A stretch of 64,000 bases of DNA from Mayamaea pseudoterrestris (lineage: Eukaryota > Bacillariophyta > Bacillariophyceae > Sellaphorales > Sellaphoraceae): positions 248,001-312,000 of the forward strand of contig BROI01000017.1 of the NCBI GenBank assembly GCA_027923505.1, given 5' to 3'. Below are positions 8,379-18,383 of the stretch, one piece after another. A program made the translations under genes and the position numbers. The first letter of the stretch is position 1. Every line of letters begins with the position of its first letter. Below the pieces are notes generated by a model. The model was not told where the DNA came from. It saw only the letters and a list, made by a program, of their open reading frames with translations, and made no database searches.

Positions 8379-10028
8379 TTATTGAGTTGGCTCATCTTTT
8401 ACGGCTCCATCTGTCATGGACGCCTGAGCTGAAAAGGCAGATGGAGCAGAGAGCTCCGGTGCGCGAAAATTAAAAAGGCTTACACTGGAGCATATAGCTC
8501 CGTCGGGAGTTTCAGCCGATACAGCGGACACCAAATTGTAATCGCGAGGAATGGTAAGATCGACAGTGATGTCGAAGTTATATGCAGTAGCTTGCCCAAT
8601 TTGCAGGTCATCTCCAGCGACAATGTCGGTCAAGTTGAAAGTCCTAATGTTGCTCTGTGTAGCCAAACTCACTAGCTCCACGTTTGATGCGCTCGTCGTC
8701 GGCACTCTGACTTGCTGCATTACTGTCAAATCCTCAAAGGCGTTCGTTGCAGCTCCATTGATAGTAAATCCAATCACTTGAGATGCGCCAAATTGTGATT
8801 TAAGCCGCAGCGGCTCCGAGCAGTCGCCTACGTACACTAACGACTGGAGCACATTGCCTGGCGACACGTCATCCGATCGGTAGATGACAATGCTTTGTGA
8901 CGAACCCAGCGTTCCTCCGTTTGGATTTTGAATGATAAAATCTTGTCCTACTCGCACAAATCCACTGAAATACACTATCTGCCGAAACTGAACCATGACG
9001 TAGACCCGTGTACCGGGCGCTCGAGATATCGTACCAAAATCAAAGCAGACAAAGTCTTGAGGCGTCTGCGAATCAGCACAGGTGCCACCTTCAAGTCGCA
9101 TGACAATCTGCGTTGGCGTGTCGGAGCAGACTGGACTGATAATCGGCAAACTCTCGCACTCTTCACATCGAGTATCCAATTCAATTTCACAGGTGGCAGC
9201 CGCTGTTGGAGATCTGAATGGTCGATCTGTCGGAACTTCCGTTGAACGCCGCGTCGGACGAGAAGTCACTGGGCCCACAGTTGGTCGCTTTGTCGCTGGC
9301 GGCACGGTTGGCCTGCTAGTGGGTCTTTTAGTTTGTGTCACAGGCGTAAAAGACGGTGATCGCGTTGGCAGTGCTGATATAGGAGTAGGTGATGGTGTAC
9401 TGGTCGGAGGTTGAAATATCACTGGGGCACCCGTTTTCGAAACTCTCGATGGGCTGCCAGTCGCAGGAGCATCGGATGGCCGTCTATTTGGACTGACAGA
9501 CGGAATCTGGCCCGGCTTTGCTGATGGGGCAATGCTTGTCGGAGTTTTCGTTCTGGGAGAATTTGTTGGCCTGTTCGTCCGAGGGGGAGTCGTCGGACGA
9601 GGCGTCACACGCGGTCGGCTTGGTCGCTTCGTGGGCGGAGCATTTGTCGGTTCCATTGTCGGAAAAGATGTTGGTAAGTAGGAGGGTCTACCTGATTGTG
9701 GTGCTTCTGTTTGTTTTGTCGGAGCAACTGTCTTAATTGGTCTAGGCGTTGGTCGAGGAGTCGGCCGCTTCGTTCTTCGTTTTGCCGATGGAGCGCTCGT
9801 CGGCATAGACATTGATTCTACACCCAATAGATTGGTGATAGGATTTATGAACGCTTCCAACGAGTCGTCAAATACAGGAGCTATCAGCTCTTGGTGGACT
9901 CGCAAGTTCCGTTGGCGTCGCATTCTACCTGAAAACGTGAGTTGTTCTTCCGCTGTCACACTCTCCCCTCGGACGACTGCTGCAATCGCAGCGTCGCAAA
10001 TTAGAAATGTAAGGAAGTGTAGTTTCAT
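8379..10028 (-). CDS. Secreted PT-rich protein with DUF7467-like domain, unit 1
   Basis: 549 residues from the ATG at 10028. The frame is open further upstream, but MKLHFLTFLICDAAIAAVVR is a good signal peptide, and this ATG is the start kept in all three local copies. Residues about 75-285 are a low-complexity stalk of Pro, Thr, Ser and Arg repeats (TPRPTPRP-like and PSxxP units), probably heavily O-glycosylated. Residues about 290-520 form a Cys-containing beta-rich domain (CEIELDTRCEECESLPIISP, then GGTCADSQTPQDFVCFDFG and YVGDCSEPLRLKSQFGASQ), resembling the DUF7467 domain common in diatom secreted proteins. No C-terminal hydrophobic anchor is seen, so it is probably a wall, mucilage or frustule-associated protein. 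The role is inferred. Confidence 0.8.
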   Translation of the reverse strand: MKLHFLTFLICDAAIAAVVRGESVTAEEQLTFSGRMRRQRNLRVHQELIAPVFDDSLEAFINPITNLLGVESMSMPTSAPSAKRRTKRPTPRPTPRPIKTVAPTKQTEAPQSGRPSYLPTSFPTMEPTNAPPTKRPSRPRVTPRPTTPPRTNRPTNSPRTKTPTSIAPSAKPGQIPSVSPNRRPSDAPATGSPSRVSKTGAPVIFQPPTSTPSPTPISALPTRSPSFTPVTQTKRPTSRPTVPPATKRPTVGPVTSRPTRRSTEVPTDRPFRSPTAAATCEIELDTRCEECESLPIISPVCSDTPTQIVMRLEGGTCADSQTPQDFVCFDFGTISRAPGTRVYVMVQFRQIVYFSGFVRVGQDFIIQNPNGGTLGSSQSIVIYRSDDVSPGNVLQSLVYVGDCSEPLRLKSQFGASQVIGFTINGAATNAFEDLTVMQQVRVPTTSASNVELVSLATQSNIRTFNLTDIVAGDDLQIGQATAYNFDITVDLTIPRDYNLVSAVSAETPDGAICSSVSLFNFRAPELSAPSAFSAQASMTDGAVKDEPTQ

Positions 10029-10355
10029 GGTAAATTTTGGATGTCCATTTGCTGTCAGCGGAATGCTTGCTGTATTCACAGTTGTTTCCTTGCTGCTGGA
10101 TCCGTGGAACATGAGCAAGCGCGAGAGGTGCGCCATGTCGGGTGGAGGCTCGCCAAAACGTTTTTAAATTTAGTCTTGCACCTTCTGGCTGCCGTGCTCT
10201 GTAAAAACTAGCTATCTGCATCTTGTACCGTCAAGTTGAAAAGTCCGACGACGAGCAGTCGCGCGCTGGTTGGCACCCTTTATTCTCGAGTAATAAACAT
10301 CGAATCAATAATCTGACTAGTAGAAACGATACTTCAATATATGTTTCATCGTCGA

Positions 10356-11601
10356 TTGTCAATGGGAAGCAAATCCACCGTGGGATGGCACGTGGACGAT
10401 TTGAAGATTTCGCGTCGACGTGAGCGTAGTGGATGAGTTCATCGCGCAGATGGATGAGGAGTTTGGCAAGGAGACTCAATGAATGAAGTCACGCGGAAAA
10501 GTGCACGACACCTCGGCATGGTATTGGACTATACTAAGCCTGGAGAAGTAGCAATCAACATAGTTGACTATGCTGAAGAACATCCTGCATCATGCGCCAG
10601 ACGACATGGATGGAACGGCAGCTACTCCGGCAGCCAAGTCACTTGTTTCAGATATCGGAAAATCCTGTCGCAAGAAGCGAAGAAGCAGATTTTTGTGACG
10701 ATTGCATGCAGTGTCTGTATCTGAGTTCAGCGAGCGCGACCGGATATTCGCACAGCGATTTCTTTCTGAGACGAGGCTGCAGCAGCCTGACGAAGACGAC
10801 TATAAGAAGGCTGCAAGAGTGATTAAATATTTACGCGGAAGCGTGGACATGGTGTTGACGCTGAAGGCGGACCAGTCCCGATAGTCCAGTGGTGGGTGGA
10901 TGCGTCAAAATGCGCCCGGTGCACCCAGACATGAAGGGTCACACTGGTGGGAACAAGCTGACACCTGGCCAAGGATCAGTGTACAGTACGTCGGCTAAAC
11001 AGAAGTTGGTAACAAGAAGCTCGACGGAGAGCGAAGTTGTGGGAGTTCATGATGTGCTACCGCAGTTGCTGTGGACAGGATATTTTCTGAAGGCGCAAGG
11101 TTTCGGGGTCAAAGACACGAAATTGTATCAAGACAATATGAGTTCAATGCTGTTGGAAAAGAATGGCAGAAGCTCAAGTACAAAGCGCACGCGACACATG
11201 AATGTTCGGTACTTCTTTGTGAAAGATCGCGTGGCAGCTGGTGAAGTCAACATTGAGCATTGTCCGACCGGAGACATGGTCGCGGATTTCTTCACGAAAC
11301 CATTGCAGGGAGCCCAGGTTGGGAATCGCCGCAACCTGGTTATGAATCTGGCCTCGAGCAATAAGTACCACTACTCGGCCCAAAGGGAGTGTGTTGAGCA
11401 TGGATGAGAAACCCAAACCGAAAGCGGCAGCGGTGACGTCACGAAGACACGTCGCATTTAAGCGCGGTAAGCGGCAACCGAAGGAGTGGATCGAGGACGA
11501 TCACTTCTTGGAGAAAATAAGTAAAGTGGTTTTATTGACTCTGTTCTGCTTAATCATTAGTGTCGCTTCAAGGGCGCGCAAGATATATTCTAGATCCAAC
11601 A
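10356..11601 (+). mobile_element. Ty1/copia retrotransposon relic between the two units
   Basis: A fossil fragment of about 1.2 kb. Recognisable parts, in order, are the end of the reverse transcriptase (the GWHVDDLKIS-type block near 10391-10420) and an RNase H region at about 10890-11350 (TRSSTESEVVG, FFTKPLQGAQ). A run of about 200 bases up to the edge of unit 2 may be the remains of a 3' LTR. Gag, protease, integrase and the 5' LTR are absent. The element is broken in several places and cannot be functional. It resembles the diatom copia (CoDi) type. It fills exactly the space between the two duplicated units, so it either sits at the duplication junction or was inserted there later. Confidence 0.85.
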
Positions 11602-11694
11602 AAGGCCGTCTCAAGTCTCAAGCCTCAAGCATGTCAGTAGAAGCGCTTCAATAATTCAATGATCTGCTTACCTTTAGTAAACTAGCAAGAAAGT

Positions 11695-13184
11695 ATGCTA
11701 ACCAAGCCAGCCATGATGCGTAGTCGCTCGCATACATCGTCCGACGCTTGCAGCAGTCGGTCGAAACTCTTCCTTCCAGATCACCACGACGCAATCACCA
11801 AGGACGTTGCAGCGGGATGCGCCGTTACCATTGACGCTTTTTCCTACCAAAGCGACGACGAGCCGCTTCGTGTCGTTCCGTTTTTCGAGATTCAATCTCC
11901 GCTGGAAAAGAAGCGACGATTGGGACGCTATATTCGCAACGCTCATTCTTCGCGCGCCACGGCGAGCTATTCGCAGACTCCTTCCGAAAGTCGCTCACTA
12001 CGATTGCTACAATGGAGTTGCTTATTTCCAAGGGAAGTTTGCTTTGAATTGGATCAAGACTGCCTACCTGGTGACTTGATACTTTTTGACCCGACCGAGC
12101 CGCTAATCTACGGAGAATTGGACGGACGTCAAGATCCTATCCTTGTGCAAGCAGCGCATCTTTTCCATGTACTGCTTGAGGAGCATCGCTACATTTGCAT
12201 GGCGCGCCGGGAAGCTGACGATGAAGACTTGAATGCTGCTGTTGACGAGACTCTTGGTTGCATAATAGCCTTGCTGCGCGAGTGTCCGTGCGTGGCGCAA
12301 GTTCATTATCCGCTCCCTAGCGAGTTTTGGATGGACAAGAATGAATGCTACTGCTTTCCGCTGGTTCATTTTTGCGTCACCAACTGTCTTGAAGGGCTCT
12401 CGGCATGCTATCACGCCTTTCCAGAAGCAATAGGGTGTACAGTGCACGGTTGGCTGCCCCTTCACTTTGCTGCGAAACATTCCACTTATTCAGTTGTCCA
12501 GTTTTTGCTTGAAAGGTTTCCCAATGCCGCTCGTCGTACACACACTCGGACGCACAAGACGCCACTGCACATTGCCTGTCAGCGACATGATCCGAATGCC
12601 AAGAGTAGTATTATTCGAAGAATCATGCAGCAGTATCCAACGGCGCTTCAGCTCGCCGATCGACATGGCTGGGTTCCGGTGCATCATTTATGCGCATGCA
12701 AGTCGACTGATGTCTACTTGCTGCAAATGGTAATTGAAGCCAGTCCAACAACGATACGAGCCACGACGCGTCATTGGAGCTACCTACATATTTTTTGCCG
12801 CCAAGGATCTGCGCGACGGATCAAATGCATCATTGAAATGGCACGACCTATTCCCGCCAAGGTTCTGCGCGAATCGATTCGATGCATTATTTGCTCAACT
12901 CGGTGCATGCTCATTCGTTGCAAGCTAATGCGACGGATCTGGACCAAAATAACATTCTCCACTGCATTGCGAATAACTCGAGTGCAACCGCTGATGCTGT
13001 AATATATCTTCTTGCTGCGACTGCAAAAGGTAGATTTGGTCGAGAAAAGCTGTTGGAATGTCTAAATATGGACGGCGACAGGCCGATTGACATTGCCAAG
13101 AGGATGCCTACTGGCGATGAAAAGTCAAACATTGATCAACTCTTAACAGTACAATCATCTTCTTGCGATAATGTGATGCAATAG
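11695..13184 (+). pseudogene. Ankyrin-repeat gene, unit 2, frameshifted copy
   Basis: Nearly identical to the unit 1 ankyrin gene for the first 360 residues or so, then disrupted. Near 12773-12790 there are small deletions. About 56 extra bases at 12821-12876 are then flanked by a near-perfect repeat of CCGCCAAGGATCTGCGCGA. The insert shifts the frame, so the first frame ends at 13002 after 435 codons with a foreign tail. The true ankyrin C-terminus (HYLLNS, NNILHCIANNSS, DRPIDIAKR) continues in another frame to 13184. A truncated product with fewer repeats could still be made. Compared with unit 1 there are also several conservative replacements, such as I to V and E to D near residue 112. 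Confidence 0.8.
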
Positions 13185-13247
13185 CACGGCCACCTGCCAC
13201 AATCGCATTAATGGTGACAAATATGCACTGCTCTACCTATTACATGA

Positions 13248-14870
13248 CTAAAGATTTATGATTGTCGTAGTACGATACTGCATTGAGATATCAAGCTTTG
13301 TGAGTAACTTGTGACCGCTGCGCCTCGCGAAGCAGAAGTAAAGCTCATGGAGATTGCAGCCGACAGCGGACACCAAATTGTAATCACGAGGAATGGTAAG
13401 ATCGACAGTAATGTCGAAGTTATATGCAGTAGCTTGTCCAATTTGCAGGTCATCTCCAGCGACAATGTCGGTCAAGTTGAAGGTCCTAATGTTGCTCTGT
13501 GTAGCCAGACTCACTAGCTCCACATTTGACGCGCTCGTCGTCGGCACTCTGACTCGCTGCATCACTGTCAAATCCTCAAAGGCGTTCGTTGCATCTCCAT
13601 TGATAGTAAATCCAATCACTTGAGATGCGCCAAATTGCGATTTCAGTCGTAGAGGCTCCGAGCAGTCGCCTACGTATACTAACGACTGGAGCACATTGCC
13701 TGGCGACACGTCATCCGATCGGTAGATGACAATGCTTTGTGACGAACCCAGCGTTCCTCCGTTTGGACTTTGAATGATAAAATCTTGTCCTACTCGCACA
13801 AATCCACTGAAATACACTGTCTGCCGAAACTGAACCATGACGTAGACCCGTGTACCAGGCGCTCGAGATATCGTACCAAAATCAAAGCAGACAAAGTCTT
13901 GAGGCGTCTGCGAATCAGCACAGGTGCCACCTTCAAGTCGCATGACAATCTGCGTTGGCGTGTCAGAGCAGACTGGATTGATAATGGGCAAACTCTCGCA
14001 CTCTTCACATCGAGTATCCAATTCAATTTCACAGGTGGCAGCCGCTGTTGGAGATCTGAATGGTTGATCTGTCGGAACTTCCGTTGGACGCAGCGTTGGA
14101 CGAGAAGTCCCTGGACCCATAGTTGGTCGCTTTGTCGCTGGCGGCTCTGTTGGCCTACTAGTGGGTCTTTTAGTTTGTGTCACAGGCGTAAAAGACGGTG
14201 ATCGCGTCGGTAGTGCTGACATTGGAGTAGATGATGGTGTACTGGTTGGAGGTTGAAGTATCATTGGAGCACCCGTTTTCGGAACTCTCGATGGGCTGCC
14301 AGTCGTAGGAGCATCGGATGGCCGTCTATTTGGACTGACAGAAGGATTCTGGACCGGCTTTGCTGATGGGACGATGTTTGTCGGAATTTTCGTTCTTGGA
14401 GAATTTGTTGGTCTGTTCGTCCGAGGCGGATTCGTCGGTCGAGGCGTCACACGCGGTCGTCTTGGTCGTTTCGTACGCGGAGCATTTGTCAGTTCCTTTG
14501 TCGGAGAGGATGATGGTAAGTAGGAAGGCTTACTTGATTGTGGTGCTTCTGTTTGTTTTGTCGGAGCAATTGTCTTAATTGGTCTAGATGTTGGTCGAGG
14601 AGTTGGCCGCTTTGTTCTTCGTTTTGCCGATGGAGCGCTCGTCGGCATAGACATTGATTCTCCACCCAATAGATTGGTGCTAGGATCTATGAACGCTTCC
14701 AACGAGCCGTCAAGTACAGGAGCTATCAGCTCTTGGTGGACTCGCAAGTTCCGTTGGCGTCGCATTCTACCTGAAAACATGAGTTGTTCTTCCGCTGTCA
14801 CACTCTCCCCTCGGACGACTGCTGCAATCGCAGCATCGCTAATTAGAAATGTAAGGAAGTGTAGTTTCAT
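13248..14870 (-). CDS. Secreted PT-rich DUF7467-like protein, unit 2
   Basis: 540 residues from the ATG at 14870, encoding MKLHFLTFLISDAAIAAVVR, the same signal peptide as in unit 1. The PT/R-rich stalk and the Cys domain match unit 1 closely. The last 35 or so residues differ: a two-base loss near 13361 (GCCGATACAGCGG in unit 1 against GCCGACAGCGG here) changes frame, so the unit 1 C-terminus is replaced by GCNLHELYFCFARRSGHK and a short tail. The 5' region also differs. Just upstream of the start, the stretch around 14935-15000 does not match unit 1 or the third fragment. Secretion is still predicted. Whether the altered C-terminus is tolerated is unknown. Confidence 0.72.
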   Translation of the reverse strand: MKLHFLTFLISDAAIAAVVRGESVTAEEQLMFSGRMRRQRNLRVHQELIAPVLDGSLEAFIDPSTNLLGGESMSMPTSAPSAKRRTKRPTPRPTSRPIKTIAPTKQTEAPQSSKPSYLPSSSPTKELTNAPRTKRPRRPRVTPRPTNPPRTNRPTNSPRTKIPTNIVPSAKPVQNPSVSPNRRPSDAPTTGSPSRVPKTGAPMILQPPTSTPSSTPMSALPTRSPSFTPVTQTKRPTSRPTEPPATKRPTMGPGTSRPTLRPTEVPTDQPFRSPTAAATCEIELDTRCEECESLPIINPVCSDTPTQIVMRLEGGTCADSQTPQDFVCFDFGTISRAPGTRVYVMVQFRQTVYFSGFVRVGQDFIIQSPNGGTLGSSQSIVIYRSDDVSPGNVLQSLVYVGDCSEPLRLKSQFGASQVIGFTINGDATNAFEDLTVMQRVRVPTTSASNVELVSLATQSNIRTFNLTDIVAGDDLQIGQATAYNFDITVDLTIPRDYNLVSAVGCNLHELYFCFARRSGHKLLTKLDISMQYRTTTIINL

Positions 14871-15405
14871 GGTAAATTTTGGATGTCCATTTGCTGTCAG
14901 CGGAGTGCTTGCTGTATTCAAAGTTGTTTCCTTGCTGCTGGAATCCGTGGGCTGAGAACAGCAGAGCGAGAGGGCGCCAGGCTCTGTCGGTGGAGTGCTC
15001 GCCAAAACGTTTTTAAATTTAGTCTTGCACCTTCTGGCTGCCGTTCTCTGTAAAAAACTAGCTCATCATCTGCATCTTGTACCTGTGAAAGTTTGGACGA
15101 CGATAGCGCTGGTTGGCACCCTTTACTGTTGGCAGTCAAAAAACATCGAATCAATAATCGCTATAGAGAAACGAGACAGCAAATATCATGACTTTCATCG
15201 TCTGTCCTTTATTTTGTGCATTAAAACAAGCCTGGTCCGTGGAGCAATCATCTTTGCCAACTCGTGGATGAAGGAGGCGTCAGAAAAAGCTGGCTCGCGC
15301 GCGCGGCGGAATTAAAACCCACGTGGCTACGTGGCACCTCGTCTCTCTCTACGGGACCCATAAGACAATTTTGCTAAACTTTCATGGCAATAATCTATGT
15401 CACAA

Positions 15406-15717
15406 GGGCACATTCTACCTGAAAACATGAGTTGTTCTTCCGCTGTCACACTCTCCCCTCGGACGACTGCTGCAATCGCAGCATCGCTAATTAGAAATGT
15501 AAGGAAGTGTAGTTTCATGGTAAATTTTGGATGTCCATTTGCTGTCAGCGGAGTGCTTGCTGTATTCAAAGTTGTTTCCTTGCTGCTGGATCCGTGGAAC
15601 ATGAGCAAGCGCGAGAGGTGCGCCATGTCGGGTGGAGGCTCGCCAAAACGTTTTTAAATTTAGTCTTGCACCTTCTGGCTGCCGTGCTCTGTAAAAACTA
15701 GCTATCTGCATCTTGTA
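15406..15717 (-). pseudogene. Third, 5'-only fragment of the secreted-protein gene
   Basis: Contains the upstream region, the ATG at 15518 and about 37 codons of the same gene, then stops abruptly at 15406 and runs into unrelated sequence. The coding part follows unit 2 (aaaacATGAG, CGCTAATTAG and CGGAGTGCTTGC variants). The upstream part (GGATCCGTGGAACATGAGC, GTAAAAACTAGCTATCTGC) follows unit 1. It is therefore a mosaic. It lacks the stalk and the DUF7467-like domain and cannot make a functional product of this family. Confidence 0.8.
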
Positions 15718-15902
15718 ACAGGAAAGCATATGGATCCATTGTAGTGCCGGTGCTGAAGTGTCGCAACCCCGCGTTCACACTCCAGTCATGAATACTAAAA
15801 TGCATTGTCAAGTAAGAGTAGTAAACACTAGATACTGTGGTTAAGATGCAAATAAATTGTTGCGAGACCAATACATATCCCTTCCACCGTGCACTCGACC
15901 AT

Positions 15903-16769
15903 TTAAAGCATGAAAGAGAGACCGACCAACAGCATGGAGGATATTGCAGAAATCAACACATCACCGCTAGTTTCCGTGTCTGCAGGTGCAGGTGTGCGAT
16001 CGGTTTGGTCGCCATTTACACTTTCAAGGCCGCAATCCAAGGAACAGTTGGACGGAATCTCTTTGCCAACAGCGTCGCAACCCATGTATGTCTGTAGCTC
16101 CGCTCGACAACTTCCGCATCCACAGTCAGTCGCAATGGCTGGACAAACTCTATCCGTTGCTTCCTCGCAGCTTGATACTGGGCCTCCGTTATTTAAGGCG
16201 TTTCGAGTACAATCCACGCAAGCAGTGATTCCGTCCACCGTGAAACCCGATTCCTCCATGCAAGATGTAAATTGAAACTGCACCGCGTCGCACGTATCAT
16301 AGCTGCACTCCAATTCACACTCGTCGCGTCCAGCTTCCACCAAAGCGCAATCAATATAGGTTTCAATATCAGCTGTGCATTCTCCGCAGTTGCAGTCTCG
16401 AGTCAAGGCAGTGCAAATGCTCGACTGAAACAGTGGACAGCCCTTGGTTGGATCAGGAAAGGATGCTGCCACGCAGTCATCGCAGTTATTGACATCCTCC
16501 AAGGACATTGTAGAATTCAAACAACTTTGGTAGACGTTGATTTGCGATTCGCAAGCTCGACTTTCTGGCGCAAGCGTCGGAGCAGACGATGGAATATCCG
16601 ATTCTGACTGAAGCGGAACGCTAGAAGGCGGATCGCTGATTGCTGTGGCTGGTGTAAGGGATGTCAATTCTGTGGTGTTTGTCGCATTGCTAGGAGAAGG
16701 TGCCACGCTTTGCGCATTGGCAAGCGTGACAATTAGTAGAGCAGTGAGAAGGAAGGAAAGGAAATGCAT
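15903..16769 (-). CDS. Secreted Cys-rich protein, probably GPI-anchored
   Basis: 288 residues from the ATG at 16769, where MHFLSFLLTALLIVTLANA gives a clean signal peptide; the frame extends further only through a TTG codon. A Ser/Thr/Pro linker (residues 20-70) leads to two tandem Cys-rich repeats of about 85 residues with the shared pattern CESQINVYQSCL ... CDDC ... CTALTRDCNCGEC and CDAVQFQFTSCM ... CVDC ... CPAIATDCGCGSC. Each repeat carries about ten cysteines, probably all in disulphides. The protein closes with a Thr/Asp-rich spacer and a hydrophobic tail (SAISSMLLVGLSFML), the form of a GPI-attachment signal. Like the flanking genes it lies on the minus strand. No named family is recognised; a surface or wall protein is inferred. 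Confidence 0.75.
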   Translation of the reverse strand: MHFLSFLLTALLIVTLANAQSVAPSPSNATNTTELTSLTPATAISDPPSSVPLQSESDIPSSAPTLAPESRACESQINVYQSCLNSTMSLEDVNNCDDCVAASFPDPTKGCPLFQSSICTALTRDCNCGECTADIETYIDCALVEAGRDECELECSYDTCDAVQFQFTSCMEESGFTVDGITACVDCTRNALNNGGPVSSCEEATDRVCPAIATDCGCGSCRAELQTYMGCDAVGKEIPSNCSLDCGLESVNGDQTDRTPAPADTETSGDVLISAISSMLLVGLSFML

Positions 16770-17384
16770 TGTTGATGTACTGCTAATTCTTCGGCTATCC
16801 TTGCATCTGCGGATCAAGTAATGCAGCCTATAATCGCAATTGAGATCATGATGAGTTTATAAGTGATCGAATCATCCACTCCGACAACTGCTTGGCTCAA
16901 AACAAACCAGCACAAATTTTCATCGCATCTTGCTTAACGCAAGGCCAGTCTAAGCTTAAAAGCTAAGCCATAGCAAGTAATCGCCATCCTCTCCCGCACC
17001 AATCAAAGAACCCTCTACATGGTCGACTTACAAACAACTCGTTCGTCCAACCCGCTTTGTTGGCTTTCTATTAGAAACACGCTCACGGCCATTCGCGTGA
17101 CGAAAAAGATCATCCAAACGGAAGCTGCGCTCATCGTGTGCCGCGCACCTGCTCGCCCGGCTCGCTTGAGACACAATCCTTCGGTGGGATTTACTCTATC
17201 AATACTCATCACACTACTAGGTAGACTATGCAGGCCCACCGGAAGTTTGAACTAACTACGAGTGTACAATTGTTTTAACAAAGTCGAATTTGGAACACGG
17301 AGAGATCGAAAGCGTGACTCGAGCAGCATCAAAAGTTCGATCAACCCATCAACAGCTGCATTCCAGCTAGAGACAGACATTAGC
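16770..17384. other. Intergenic, nothing recognised
   Basis: About 600 bases between two secreted-protein genes on the same strand. Short open frames on both strands lack protein-like composition or initiation at ATG with a recognisable domain. It must hold the promoter of the gene ending at 15903. Confidence 0.4.
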
Positions 17385-18256
17385 TTATAGAGCCACAAAA
17401 GCAAGTGCAGCAGCAGTCACCAATGTAGCAGATGCAACTGTTCCAAAAAAGGACGCTCCAGAATCACCTCCGTCGCTTCCACTTCCACTGCCATTTCCTC
17501 CACTGCCATTTGATGGCGATCCATTCTGCGGCGCACCATCTCCGTTATCTTCTGGCGCAACCGTTGGTGCAAGCACATCACTCAGCAAGTCACCCTCGAG
17601 CGTTGTGCATCGACAAGTTGCATACGTATAAGTGAAAATGTAGCTGCAAACGTCCTCGCGCCTGTACACGTTGCGCGTATTGACCAATTTTTGAACACTT
17701 TCGCAAGGAAACCGACGCATTGTTTCGGGTTCATCTGGATCGGGGCTGTTTGTTAAATAGTAGTGCATGATAAATTCAGCATGAGGAAGATTTCGTTTTG
17801 TTGGTTTGGAAAAATCGAACAGATGATGCCTATATATGCCATTCTATATTCCACAATTTACACCTTGTCCATCCATTCGACACACTGCAATAAATTTACT
17901 TACAAATTGACAACTGCATTTGGTTCTCCAATCATGTTATCGGTTCCTTCCCCGCAAATATTGCATTCCTCTCGTCCCAAGGACCGCGTTGGAGGAGGTG
18001 AAGTAGTCGGTGTTCGTGTCGCGTACGGTGCATCTGTGGTTGGTGACATTGTGGTCGGAGTTAACATAGTTGTTGCTACTGATGTAGCAGCTGCTGTAGG
18101 AATGAGAGTTGTCTGAACGACCGTTCCAATCGCTGTAGGTACAAGTGTGCCTGGGAGCTGCGTGCCAGCAGGAGTTGGAGCGATCGTTTGGGCCGTGACA
18201 AAGAATGAGGCGAGGTTTGGAGTCAGCACCAGCAGCAAGGCTAATCTAGTGGTCAT
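17385..18256 (-). CDS. Secreted Thr/Pro-rich, Cys-domain protein with GPI-type tail
   Basis: Two exons, 18256..17904 and 17745..17385, with a 158-base GTAAGT-AG intron whose removal restores frame, giving 237 residues. The signal peptide (MTTRLALLLVLTPNLASFFV) is followed by a Thr/Pro-rich stalk (residues 25-90). A small domain then begins CNICGEGTDNMIGEPNAVVN and, across the splice, continues FPDPDEPETMRRFPCESVQK, with CSYIFTYTYATCRC downstream. This C-x-x-C-G-x-G opening followed by paired cysteines is a recurrent small extracellular module in diatom secreted proteins. A Gly/Ser-rich spacer and a hydrophobic C-terminus (FFGTVASATLVTAAALAFVA) suggest GPI anchoring. It is the last of the run of surface-protein genes on this strand. 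Its exact function is unknown. Confidence 0.75.
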
Positions 18257-18383
18257 GACGGAATATAATTAAATTGTATGCACAACCTAACAAAATGCCT
18301 CTTACGGTGACAAATTAAGTTTGTTTTGCTTGCTTTTGTCGATGAGCCGATGCAGTCAATCCATATGGTTTCGGTCATGGTCA

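Larger units (their letters stand above)
6646..10355. repeat. Segmental duplication, unit 1
   Basis: This unit of about 3.7 kb carries an ankyrin gene and a convergent secreted PT-rich gene. It recurs at 11602-15203 with a constant offset of 4956 bases through the ankyrin gene; small indels reduce the offset further on. Homology begins abruptly at AAGGCCGTCTC in both units and fades near 10355, where a copia relic starts. Long stretches are identical by eye, so the duplication is recent, yet a few short patches are much more different. Confidence 0.93.
11602..15203. repeat. Segmental duplication, unit 2
   Basis: Second copy of the ankyrin and secreted-protein unit, in direct orientation to unit 1. 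It ends with the same fading homology (GCGCTGGTTGGCACCCTTTA and AACATCGAATCAATAATC are shared at both ends). Both genes here have diverged at their ends relative to unit 1, so unit 2 is the less constrained copy. Confidence 0.92.

Noticed and set aside
9082-9414. A Gly/Val-rich plus-strand frame.
   Set aside because: Complement of the PT/R-rich stalk of the secreted protein, hence low complexity.
9240-9800. Closely spaced similar short repeats, considered as a CRISPR-like array.
   Set aside because: They are degenerate codon repeats of a Pro/Thr/Arg stalk in a eukaryotic gene, without constant repeats or spacers.
11391-11654. A short open frame starting near the end of the copia relic.
   Set aside because: It runs across the relic's terminal region into the edge of duplicated unit 2; no separate gene is supported.
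12882-13184. A separate small ankyrin-like gene.
   Set aside because: It is the out-of-frame remainder of the unit 2 ankyrin copy, not an independent gene.
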